64,000 bases of DNA from Streptomyces sp. BA2 (GTDB taxonomy: Bacteria; Actinomycetota; Actinomycetes; Streptomycetales; Streptomycetaceae): NCBI RefSeq assembly GCF_009769735.1, contig NZ_WSRO01000002.1:9287001-9351000 (forward strand), written 5' to 3'. A model generated the notes under the pieces. The model did not search any database. It saw nothing but the letters and a program-made list of their open reading frames with translations, and was not told the origin of the DNA. Made by a program: the position numbers and the translations under genes. Of this stretch, positions 1-7,495 are shown one piece after another. How positions within the stretch are numbered: position 1 is the stretch's first letter; each line of letters opens with the position of its first letter.

Positions 1-214
1 GGGGGCATCGCACGGTCCTCATGGAAGGCAAACTCTGAGCGCGATGGGTTCGGGAGTCACCGTCACCAGCGGTTCGCGGACGCCGTCCTCCCCGTCCTGG
101 GTAGCTGCAGGCCTTGGCCGTCGACGAAGCTCTACAGCCACAGAGGCAACCGCCGGGCGCGAGCACGCGCACGCCGACTACCGGCGTGCGGACCAGCGGG
201 GCTCGTGTTTTGCC
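1..214. other. No supportable gene left of the first IS
   Basis: I see no frame with convincing protein character here. A short + strand frame begins near 44 but runs on into the insertion sequence, so it is not a real gene. The stretch is probably the flank of whatever the IS entered. Confidence 0.4.
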
Positions 215-1258
215 GCTAACGAGCTCGTGCATGGTTGGCGTGCGGGCATGACGACGGGGTGCGTTGGTGTTTCTCACCCCGCTGCGACAGGCGGCGGTGA
301 CTGTCGTGGAATGGATGCGAGTCCGGCGATGGCGGGGACGAGTTCGTAGAGGAGCTCACGCCGGCCGAGGTGGCGGGTCAGTGCGCGCCAGTTCTTGATG
401 TGGGCGATGCCGTGCTCGACCCGGATGCGTCGGGATGAGTGGGCCTTGCGCTGTTGAGCGAACCGCTCCTCCCACCAGAGCGGGGCGTTCTTCTTGAACT
501 TGCGGTGCGGTGGAGTGATCACTTGGCCGCCGGTCTGGGCACCCAGCCCCTGGTAGCCGGCATCTGCCAGGATGCGCAGGTCACGATGGTGGCCGAGTAG
601 TTCCACGAGTCCTGCATCGCGGGCCTGGGTGATATCGGGGCAGCTGCCCGGCTTCAACGCGCCGCCGAACAGCAGCCGCCCCTGAGTGTCGGTGACCACC
701 AGGACCTTCACCGCGTTCTGCTTGCTTTTGCCGGAGACGTAGCGGTCACGGCCGTTGGTGCCCTGCGAAGGACGGCGGACACGGATCTCGGTCGCGTCGA
801 TGATGGCGCTCTGCCCGCTGGACCCGAGATGGTCGACGACGTCAGCGAGCGTACGCAGCCGGACGTCCTGCCCGACTGCGCAGCCGCGCTGGGCCAGCAG
901 GGGCCGGATCTCACTGATCGCGCGGGTGATGGTGGAGCGGTCCACCCCGAACCAGCAGGCCAGCACATCGTGGGTGACCCCATGGCGCAGATGGACGAGC
1001 GTGGCGAGTAGCCGGTCGACGAAGACCAACTTGTAGGGGGCTCCTGCTCCCACGGCGCGTTGCCGCGGCCGTCCCGAAAGCCGACGATGACGTTGAGCAG
1101 CCCACAACGGGCCGATCTCGACGACGAGTTCAGCGACCACGTCCCTGGTCAGCCCGGTAATCCGCGATCGGTTGACGATCACCGATCGGGCAACGCTCCC
1201 CATGACCTCACTGTGCCGCCGTGAGGCCCGCACGCCAACCATGCACGAGCTCGTCAGC
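215..1258 (-). mobile_element. Intact IS5-type insertion sequence with 33-bp terminal inverted repeats
   Basis: The ends at 215-247 and 1226-1258 are inverted copies that differ at one base near the outer end, so the termini can be placed almost to the base. The 1044-bp element carries a single transposase gene on the minus strand that fills most of its length. No obvious short target duplication flanks it. The near-perfect ends and the unbroken transposase suggest recent arrival or continued activity. Confidence 0.85.
274..1203 (-). CDS. IS5-type transposase (DDE_Tnp_4 group)
   Basis: This encodes about 309 residues and sits between the two terminal repeats. An N-terminal helix-turn-helix region (around LACWFGVDRSTITRAI) is followed by a DDE catalytic core: an aspartate in the IIDATEIRV segment, a second in LADAGYQG and the glutamate in the RVEHGIAHIKNW segment. 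The length is full for this family. ATG at 1203 is chosen; an in-frame ATG at 1242 lies inside the right terminal repeat. The protein is expected to cut and paste the surrounding element. Confidence 0.85.
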   Translation of the reverse strand: MGSVARSVIVNRSRITGLTRDVVAELVVEIGPLWAAQRHRRLSGRPRQRAVGAGAPYKLVFVDRLLATLVHLRHGVTHDVLACWFGVDRSTITRAISEIRPLLAQRGCAVGQDVRLRTLADVVDHLGSSGQSAIIDATEIRVRRPSQGTNGRDRYVSGKSKQNAVKVLVVTDTQGRLLFGGALKPGSCPDITQARDAGLVELLGHHRDLRILADAGYQGLGAQTGGQVITPPHRKFKKNAPLWWEERFAQQRKAHSSRRIRVEHGIAHIKNWRALTRHLGRRELLYELVPAIAGLASIPRQSPPPVAAG

Positions 1259-1811
1259 CTTCGATCAGGGTTCCCGGTGGGATCTCTGCGTCTTTGGCTT
1301 TGTCGCCGGGCTGCAGTTGGCGGTCGTAGCGGCCCTGGCGCCAGACGAGTTTTTTGAACTGTTCGGTGGTGAGTACGCCCTGCCAGGGGGTGCCATCGGG
1401 GCAGAAGACGCCCTCGCAGTTGTAGCAGTAGTGCGCTGGCATCCAGTATTCGTTGGCCAGTGTCTCGCCGGACGTCTCGGCGTCCTTGTCCCGGCCGTCG
1501 GCGCGCACCACCGCGATGGTGGCGGCGAGGATGAGCAGCCCGAGGACCACACCACCGACCGTGTACAGCTGGTTGTTCTCCACGTCGCCCTGATAGACGA
1601 GACCGCCGCCGATCACGAGGCTCAGGACGAGCCCCTCGGCGAAGTGGATGCATCCATCGCCGCTCTTCTCCGGGCCCTTTGCCAGGCGGGAGCCGAGGTT
1701 CTTGGTCAGGGCGCCCTTGCCGGACTGCGCCTGTTCGACCGTGCGTACCTCGGCTCCGCCGCAGCGCGGGCATATCGGTGTCGGTGGCCCGGGCGTTGTG
1801 TCCGTTGTCAT
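1254..1811 (-). CDS. Zinc-ribbon membrane protein, unknown function
   Basis: This encodes 185 residues. Near the N-terminus is a CPRCGG zinc-ribbon knuckle. It is followed by two hydrophobic segments (about residues 58-75 and 84-102) that look like membrane helices. The C-terminal cytosolic part contains a second Cys-rich stretch (HYCYNCEGVFCPDG), so the protein may bind zinc through ribbons on both sides of its helices. I do not recognise the family. Its stop codon (1254-1256) lies inside the right terminal repeat of the neighbouring IS, so the original C-terminus may have been changed by the insertion. Confidence 0.7.
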   Translation of the reverse strand: MTTDTTPGPPTPICPRCGGAEVRTVEQAQSGKGALTKNLGSRLAKGPEKSGDGCIHFAEGLVLSLVIGGGLVYQGDVENNQLYTVGGVVLGLLILAATIAVVRADGRDKDAETSGETLANEYWMPAHYCYNCEGVFCPDGTPWQGVLTTEQFKKLVWRQGRYDRQLQPGDKAKDAEIPPGTLIEG

Positions 1812-1994
1812 GCGCAGAACGCTATCGGGTGTCGGTGTCGGCGCTGATGGTGGAGTGCGGTGCGAGGAGTGGCTTGCGTGGCAGACAGAGGGCAGGGTCG
1901 GCGGTGGGGCCTGTGACGCAGGGGCGGTGGTCAGGCTGCTGACGGAGTCTGCCGAGGCCGTCCCCGGTGCCGGCTACGTGGCGCTGTCTAGTGT

Positions 1995-2132
1995 CAGGCC
2001 AAGAACATCACCCTCACCACCGTCGCCGAGCACTTCGGCGTCTGGCCGGCGGTGATCTCCTGCATCGAACGCGGCACACGCCGCGACGACGACCTCGCCA
2101 GCGCCTACCGGGACTGGCTCACCGCGGCCTGA
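1995..2132 (+). pseudogene. C-terminal helix-turn-helix fragment, probably from a mobile element
   Basis: The frame reads a short HTH-like tail (NITLTTVAEHFGVWPAVIS, then IERGTRRDDDLA) ending at a TGA. No start codon or upstream domain is present in this frame. Similar tails occur in Streptomyces at the end of larger, often transposon-associated proteins, but I cannot name the family with certainty. Confidence 0.45.
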
Positions 2133-2149
2133 CCGATTCAGGAGCGGAT

Positions 2150-2401
2150 TCACTCATAGACGGTGGCGGCCTGAAGGGCCCTGGCCAGGAAGGTCCAATC
2201 CCCTCCTTCCGGAAGCTCCTTCCCGAAGTTTCGGTACCAGCCCGGCGAGGCATCCATCCACGCCGCGAGGGCTTCAAGGAAGTGATCGAGGCTCTGGTTC
2301 TCCCATTCGTGCCCCCGGCGGAGGTAGTCCTGGTGCAGTTCTCGAACGAAGGCGACCAGCTCGTCGCGGCTGCGGACCTCGCTGTCGGGAGTGAGTGACA
2401 T
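2150..2401 (-). CDS. DUF7660-like small protein
   Basis: This encodes 83 residues, acidic and rich in aromatics (DELVAFVRELHQDY, LDHFLEALAAWMD, WTFLARALQAATVYE). The pattern matches the small, usually solitary DUF7660 proteins of actinomycetes, often thought to be immunity-type or accessory proteins, with no established function. ATG at 2401 gives a normal family length. No operon partner is visible. Confidence 0.7.
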   Translation of the reverse strand: MSLTPDSEVRSRDELVAFVRELHQDYLRRGHEWENQSLDHFLEALAAWMDASPGWYRNFGKELPEGGDWTFLARALQAATVYE

Positions 2402-2788
2402 GGAGTGAAGGTACCTCGCTCGGGCGAGCGCCCACGCTTGACGATCAATAGGAGCATCAATGGCTCTCGGTCTGCCGTTGGAGGGAGCGGCGTTCAGGCG
2501 TGGGTGTGGGCGTGTTTCTGTGTGGTTACTCGTGCGGGTGATGGGTCATCAGAGTCTGTTCGGTTGGCTTCGGCCGCTGGCTATGGTGGTCCTCGTCTCG
2601 TGTGGGTGGGGGGTGCTGTTCGGCCGTGTGCGAATCTGCACGTGGCTGTCACCATGTACGTCATGGGGTCACCGTTGTTGAGCAGGCGGTGACGTTCTGG
2701 TGGGCTGGTTTCGGTGTCATGGCGTGACGAATTGAGTGACAGTCAGGTGCAGATCCCCAAACCCAGCGTGACGACGGCCAGACCCCGG
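2402..2788. other. Gap with no supportable gene
   Basis: Open frames on the + strand (for example 2460-2681) have an irregular hydrophobic composition and no recognisable motif. I see no RNA gene or repeat. Confidence 0.4.
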
Positions 2789-3133
2789 TCACGACGGCAG
2801 TTCTTCGTCGAGGCGGGCTTGGATAACCGGGATGCTCTCCTTGACCCGGGTGTGAGCCGCTAGGCCGGTGGAGGTGAGCTGCAGATGACCGTCGGCGGTC
2901 CGCTTGATTAGGGCGCGGGTGGTGAGGTCGGCCGCGTCTGCTGGGAGATCGTCGCCCGGCAGCAGGTATTCCTGGAGGGAACCGGTCAGCTCGTCGAGGC
3001 TACGCCCGGACACATCGGCTCCCAGGTCGTCGGGGGCGAGGTAGCGCAGGATCCAGTACTGGGGCTGAGTGAGCCCCAGTTCAGCCAGTTCACGGCGAAT
3101 GAGTGCAATTCGATCAGTCAGTTCCGCTGCCAT
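2789..3133 (-). CDS. MarR-like winged-helix regulator, short form
   Basis: This encodes 114 residues beginning MAAELTDRIALIRREL. The first half reads as the MarR helix pair and recognition region (GLTQPQYWILRYL). The second half contains the wing and the typical LIKRTADGHLQLTSTGLAAH segment, where a MarR protein distinguishes species of promoter DNA. At 114 residues it is somewhat shorter than the usual 140-150, so it may lack part of the dimerisation helices. The target is unknown; no divergent gene is directly adjacent. Confidence 0.65.
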   Translation of the reverse strand: MAAELTDRIALIRRELAELGLTQPQYWILRYLAPDDLGADVSGRSLDELTGSLQEYLLPGDDLPADAADLTTRALIKRTADGHLQLTSTGLAAHTRVKESIPVIQARLDEELPS

Positions 3134-3475
3134 GGAGATCAGCCTGCAACCTAAAGCTTGGTTGAGATCAAGGTGGATGTGAGCACGGGACTTAGGTTTC
3201 AGGGTCGGCTGGCGCCCGGGCAGTTGGGACCGGCCTTCGTTACTGAGCGTAGTTCCCTCCGTGGCCAGGGAGCTCCCAACAGGTGGCCGCTGGTGGGGGA
3301 TTCCAACTGGCCACCGACAGCTGGGGCCACTGTCCTGGACGCGAGATTTCCGTGGGGTGTAGCTGTTCCCTCGCGGTCGGCGGCCCTGCTGCGGCACTCT
3401 GCCTGACGTCGCGTCTGGGAGGGGAAAATCTCGATCGGCCGGTACGTGGCCTTCCTGCCCTTCGTCCTGAGACAC
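3134..3475. other. Intergenic stretch with no clear gene
   Basis: This lies between the divergent MarR-like gene and the AbiJ-like gene. Frames on both strands here have no recognisable motif. It probably holds the two promoters, but I see no clear palindrome. Confidence 0.35.
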
Positions 3476-4045
3476 ATGACGTCCAGTGGCCCCGCCTCGG
3501 CACATCCACAGCCATTGATCACAGCGGTGACGCGGTACGACATCTTCGACTACCTGCGCGGGAGATCGAGCCCTTGGTGGGGGAGATTGGACGAGGCCAC
3601 GTTCCTGGAGGCCCTCTACGACGTGGACCAACCTACGGCCGATAACAGCCGGCTCGCCTTCCTGGCACGAACCGTCCACCCCGAGGTTGCGGCTGGTGTC
3701 GAGGAGGCGACGAAGCAGGTTGAGGAGCTGAACCGGCTGCTGGCACCGGACGGATGGGGTCTGCGTTCACGCGAGTTCCTCTCGGGCCGCCCTATCTACA
3801 CGCCGGTCCGGCTCGCGCCCACGGGACCGCTGGTCCCGCTGCCGCTGAACGACGACGACATGAGCAAGCTCGATCTGGTCCTCGGGCAGACTTACAGCCT
3901 CCTGGACTGCGCCGGCGATGAGCCCGCACGTGACCTGTTGCGCACGGCCGTCCTGACCCTGCGCCGCGACGGCGGCTCCTTCCACCCCATGCCTGGTGAC
4001 GGCTGGACGGCGGACACCTACGAGGCGGTCCTGACCCTTGCTCAT
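3476..4045 (+). pseudogene. Truncated AbiJ-related abortive-infection protein (N-terminal domain only)
   Basis: About 190 residues read as the N-terminal domain of AbiJ-related proteins. Visible are the opening TAVTRYDIFDYLRG segment, a WWGRLDEATFLEALYDVD block, and a second block with LLAPDGWGLRSREFLSGRP. These proteins normally continue into a C-terminal HEPN-type effector domain. Here homology-like sequence stops near 4045, the frame runs on without a stop into the antisense of the next gene, and the C-terminal half is missing. This is most simply an old deletion or recombination junction. Family assignment is from memory of the domain pattern. Confidence 0.55.
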
Positions 4046-4051
4046 TGCAGC

Positions 4052-4666
4052 TCAGGGACGCGGGGGGAGGGAAGAGAGGACCTTCTTCCTGTCTTTGTCC
4101 TCCCCGACGGCCACGTAAAGGGTCTTGTCTGCCTTCGGCCCTTCGACGGCCGAGATGGAACCGCGGGGCTTGGAAGGGGCCTCGGTGTCATGCGACGAGT
4201 ACTCGATGACCATGGCGTTCCTGCCGCAGGACACCGAGGCCCACGGCTTGGAGGTTCCGGTGCCGGTTGCCGTGGACTTCAGGTATGGACCGGCAGCAAA
4301 CCGGTTGCTGCCCTGATCGTCGTTCTTGGGCATAGCCGTGTCGAGAGAGAGCACCGGGTGCTTGTCATCGTCGGCGCGGATCACCTGGAGGCCGCACCGG
4401 TGGCCCTCGGTATAGGCGATGAGCCGGTCCGCGCCCCTGCGGAGCTCCCCGACGGCCCTCCGGTCGGCGGAGGGGCGCGCGGCGTCAAGGGCAGCGAACG
4501 GATCGCCGCTCACACTGATCTCAGGCGCCTTCTGCAAACGGGAGACTGGGTCCGGCGATGGCGCCGCGGACGAGGCGGCGCTCGACGCGCCTTCCCCGCC
4601 CGCGCACGCCGCGCATGAGAAGACGAGCGCGATGCCGACAGGGGTCAATCGGACCGGACGGCTCAC
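4052..4666 (-). CDS. Predicted exported lipoprotein, unknown function
   Basis: This encodes 204 residues. An N-terminal signal ([21 protein letters not shown]) has a hydrophobic core and a cysteine region that can act as a lipobox, followed by a low-complexity Ala/Ser linker. The mature part is polar and includes two cysteines (HRCGLQV and VSCGRNA) that could form a disulfide. I do not recognise the family. Its 3' end abuts the broken AbiJ-like gene and its 5' end abuts a degraded phage-like gene, so both flanks are probable junctions. Confidence 0.6.
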   Translation of the reverse strand: MSRPVRLTPVGIALVFSCAACAGGEGASSAASSAAPSPDPVSRLQKAPEISVSGDPFAALDAARPSADRRAVGELRRGADRLIAYTEGHRCGLQVIRADDDKHPVLSLDTAMPKNDDQGSNRFAAGPYLKSTATGTGTSKPWASVSCGRNAMVIEYSSHDTEAPSKPRGSISAVEGPKADKTLYVAVGEDKDRKKVLSSLPPRP

Positions 4667-4671
4667 TCGAA

Positions 4672-5362
4672 GCGACCGAGCCCGACCTCACCGCCGAGGA
4701 AGCCCGCGACCTGGCCACCGACCTCTACCGCGCTCAGGACGCGCTCGCGTTCGTCGGCGAGTGTTGCGACATCGCCGACCGGGAGCAGCGCCCCATCACG
4801 ACCGCGGACGTGCGGGAGTGGCTCAAGGGCGCCCGGTGCGGGCGGCAGCTGGCGGCAGCTGGCGGCTGAAGCGGCCGGGCCCCGCGACTGCCCGTCCTGC
4901 GACGCCGGCACCGAGCACACCGAGCACTGCCCGACACCCGAGACGCACAACTGGGGATGCGGCTGCCCTAGCGACCAAGCCCCAGCGGCCGAGCTGCGCG
5001 AGGTCTGCGCGGACGCGGTGCAGATGATCCGCGCGAGCAGCGGCAAGCACACCGTCTAGGAGCAGGCCGCGCTCGTCACTGCCGCCATCCTGCCGATCTT
5101 CACGGCCCGTATCGACGAACTCCGCCGCCAGCGGGACCAGGCCATCGCCCACGACCGGCAGCCCTACCCCACCGCATGGGCCTACGAGCAGGCCTGCACG
5201 GCGCTGTACGCGCAACGCGACCGGGCCGATCAAGCCGAGGCTGCCATCGAGCGGGCCCGCGCCCTCGCCTCGCGGTGGGCCATGCTGCGCGCGTACGGCA
5301 GCACCGCGACTGAACTGCGCGCCGCCCTCGACGAGCAGCACAGCCCCGCATTGACCGAGTGA
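4672..5362 (+). pseudogene. Degraded phage/ICE-type gene broken by a 10-bp duplication and a nonsense codon
   Basis: Reading from about 4672 gives [20 protein letters not shown] and ends at 4869. Skipping one 10-bp unit restores the frame into [15 protein letters not shown] and then [13 protein letters not shown] up to a TAG at 5057. Beyond that stop the same frame continues with a coiled-coil-like segment (ARIDELRRQRDQAIAHDR) to a TGA at 5360. The pieces make one continuous protein of about 230 residues of the kind seen in Streptomyces prophages and integrative elements. Two independent lesions mark it as dead. Confidence 0.6.
4841..4860 (+). repeat. 10-bp tandem duplication causing a frameshift
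   Basis: The decamer ggcggcagct occurs twice in direct succession. Removing one copy joins two frames that otherwise read as one protein, so the duplication is likely the lesion. Confidence 0.7.
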
Positions 5363-5440
5363 CCACGGCACGTAGTGACCGCAAGATCCGCCCCTGGGCC
5401 TCAGTCGAACTCTCCAAGCGTTGCGAACGTCGGCGAGCTC

Positions 5441-5875
5441 TCATGCTCCTTCGCTGCACCGAGCGCGAAGCTCCTCCTCGTACGTTCGGCGGGCCTCTGG
5501 GAAGTCGAAGATGATCTGCTCACCGGGCCCTACGGAGGGGCGCTCTACACGCTGAGACTCGTCGTCGATAGACACTCTCGCCACGACGTCGTACGCCGTG
5601 TGCGTCCCCTTGACGACCAGTGCGTACCGGCCAGCCGCGACCCATTCGCCTTCCCACCTGATGTCGTGGCTCTCCGTCTCGCGACGATCTTGATGGTGGG
5701 CAAGGGCGTTGGCCTCGCGAGCCAGACGGTTCGCTACGTCGCTTTTGGTGTTGGCCTCCTCCGCGAGGCTGTTGCCTTTGCGTGCCACTGACCATCCGAA
5801 AAACCCCATCGCCATGCCGACGACCCCGGTAGCGGCTCCGACGATTCCTGTGATTAGGCCCCAGTCTGCGCTCAT
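5441..5875 (-). CDS. Membrane-anchored hypothetical protein
   Basis: This encodes 144 residues from ATG at 5875 (MSADWGLITGIVG). One strongly hydrophobic Gly/Ala-rich helix covers about residues 6-28. A helical, charged, coiled-coil-like segment follows (NSLAEEANTKSDVANRLAREA), then a soluble domain with alternating beta-type residues (EGEWVAAGRYALVVKGTHTA). The architecture, an N-terminal anchor plus helix plus small beta domain, is common among uncharacterised actinomycete proteins. Function unknown. Confidence 0.6.
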   Translation of the reverse strand: MSADWGLITGIVGAATGVVGMAMGFFGWSVARKGNSLAEEANTKSDVANRLAREANALAHHQDRRETESHDIRWEGEWVAAGRYALVVKGTHTAYDVVARVSIDDESQRVERPSVGPGEQIIFDFPEARRTYEEELRARCSEGA

Positions 5876-5893
5876 CGCCGCACAGTAATTCAC

Positions 5894-6269
5894 ATGCCTG
5901 TTGTCAGCTCGACGACTGCAGTGATCCCGTTCAGGTGCGCAGGCTGCAGCTACTTCTTTGGGTGAAACTACGCCGCCGCCACTCTGATCTCTGAACGCTC
6001 AGACACGAGCCGGCCGCCACGGGGGAACCAGGCGGCCGGCTTCGTCATGTTGCCGCCTTCTCGTCGTCCAGTGTGCTTAGGGAACGGTGCTCCTGCCTGC
6101 CGGTCTGCACCGGCTGGCCGTGCTGCGCGCGTACTCCACCGCGATCAAGCCAGAGAGTCACCGAAGAACGTGAGATCCGGCCAACCGGTGTGCGGAGGCT
6201 GGGATTCCCAGGCCCGGAGACCCTTAGCTCTTGGACGAAAGCATTCCCCTCGTCAACGAAGGGCTCATC
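5894..6269. other. Intergenic stretch, a hairpin but no gene
   Basis: Only the hairpin at 6008-6041 and the likely promoter of the secreted-protein gene are apparent. Short + strand frames here have no recognisable protein character. Confidence 0.4.
6008..6041. terminator. Strong hairpin, probable bidirectional terminator
   Basis: An 11-bp GC-rich stem (agccggccgcc pairing with ggcggccggct) encloses a 12-base loop. There is no T-run, which is usual for Streptomyces terminators. Confidence 0.6.
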
Positions 6270-6659
6270 ATGGCTTGGATTCGTAAGGTCACTCTCGCGG
6301 TAAGCGCGATGGCCATGGCCGGGGGCAGTCTCGCCGCCACGGCGGCGCCGGCGGCAGCGGTCGGCGGCTGTCCGTCCAAGAAGCTGTGTCTGTATAAGTA
6401 TGACGACTACAAAGTCCTGGCGCTGACGTCGACCAGCACCAAGGCCTGCATCCGGATCAGGACAGGAGGCCTATACGAGATCAGGTCGTACGTGAACAAT
6501 CTGCGGGTCAACGCAGTCGTTTACAAGTACATCGCGGGGACCACCGGTTATGTGGTGGACGGCACGATCCGGCCTGGTGGCTACAGCAGTGACGCCGGGA
6601 GGGACTTCGGGGGTTACGGGCAGGTCTGCATGGGCGGTGTGAAGCCTGTCGAAGGATAA
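6270..6659 (+). CDS. Secreted small protein of the peptidase inhibitor I36 type
   Basis: This encodes 129 residues. A Sec signal peptide (MAWIRKVTLAVSAMAMAGG, cleavage after the APAAA region) leads to a mature domain that opens with CPSKKLCLYKYDDY, the hallmark of I36 (SMI-like) inhibitors. These are secreted beta-rich proteins with paired cysteines that inhibit metalloproteases in the founding member. Four cysteines in the mature part could make two disulfides. A gaagg ribosome site lies 7 bases before the ATG. The gene is alone, with a hairpin upstream. Many family members have no proven inhibitor activity. Confidence 0.7.
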   Translation: MAWIRKVTLAVSAMAMAGGSLAATAAPAAAVGGCPSKKLCLYKYDDYKVLALTSTSTKACIRIRTGGLYEIRSYVNNLRVNAVVYKYIAGTTGYVVDGTIRPGGYSSDAGRDFGGYGQVCMGGVKPVEG

Positions 6660-6750
6660 CGGGCGCCGGGCGGCGCTGGGTCTGCGCCTGCCACCGTAAA
6701 CGCCACGGGCAGGGCAACGGAGGCTGAGTTGACGGGTGGACGGCGCTGGC

Positions 6751-6974
6751 TCAGCCCGCTCGGCCTGCGTGGAGCACCACGAGCAGGCCGCCCGCCGGCA
6801 CGTAGACGCCCCGACGGCGTCTGCGGAGTGCCGCTCCGGCCGCTGGCATCGGGCCGATGCCGTCCTCGCGCTCGTCGGCCACGGAGTCGATGAGCGCGGG
6901 CATCTCCTCGTGCACGTCATCCGGCATCGCCCACAGCGCCTGATCGGCCTCGCGCGCAAGATCCACCCTGTGCA
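6751..6974 (-). CDS. Small ORF, possibly a decayed RelE/ParE-like toxin
   Basis: The 74-residue frame starts MHRVDLAREADQALWAMPDD and has a basic RRRRRGVYV stretch followed by a hydrophobic strand. That order, helix pair then basic strand, resembles RelE/ParE toxins, but the catalytic C-terminus is short and no antitoxin is beside it. It may be a fragment or a chance frame. Confidence 0.3.
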
Positions 6975-7204
6975 TAACGCCCCCTCGTGATCCACAGGAG
7001 CAGCACGGTAAGGCCCGCGCGGAGATCCCGCGCGGGCCTGTGGATAACTTGCGACCTCGGTCAGCCTGCGCCGCCCGGAGCGCCGTCCTTTTGCAGCGAT
7101 GCCACGCCCCAGTCATGCTCGGCGGGCGCGAACCCGCCGCGGATCAGGCACGAATTCCGTGAGAGCGCGGTGTGTGGGGCCCCTCTGGTCCGCAGACTGA
7201 AGTC

Positions 7205-7495
7205 ATGCGAGTAGAGAGCGTTGTGGGGAGTCTTGCTGTCCGGTTCGGTGTGACGGTCGGGGCCGTTGCTGCGGCACCGTTCTTGCTGGCCGCCGGGGCT
7301 CCAGTGCGCTACCGCCTGCTGCGTCATCTCTGCCGCGAGGACGGGCCAGGGCTTGTGGACAAAGAAGGCCACTGGGTCAGTCCGTGGTACTTCGTGGTCA
7401 ACAACACACTTGTCCTGGCGCTCTGTTGGCCGTCGGGCTGGGTCCTGCGGCGAGCGTCATCCCGCTTGAGCGGGTCCGTTATCGGGCGGCGGTGA
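7205..7495 (+). CDS. Small membrane protein inside the ISL3 element
   Basis: This 96-residue frame begins MRVESVVGSLAVRFGVTVG. It has two hydrophobic segments (about residues 14-30 and 62-80) separated by a polar loop containing EDGPGLVDKEGHWVSPWYF. It converges on the transposase, overlapping its end by 17 bases. It is not a usual ISL3 component; it may be a passenger or a fragment of host DNA trapped in the element. I do not recognise the family. Confidence 0.5.
   Translation: MRVESVVGSLAVRFGVTVGAVAAAPFLLAAGAPVRYRLLRHLCREDGPGLVDKEGHWVSPWYFVVNNTLVLALCWPSGWVLRRASSRLSGSVIGRR

Noticed and set aside
2460..2681. Hydrophobic small ORF
   Set aside because: No recognisable motif, poor codon pattern, no ribosome site.
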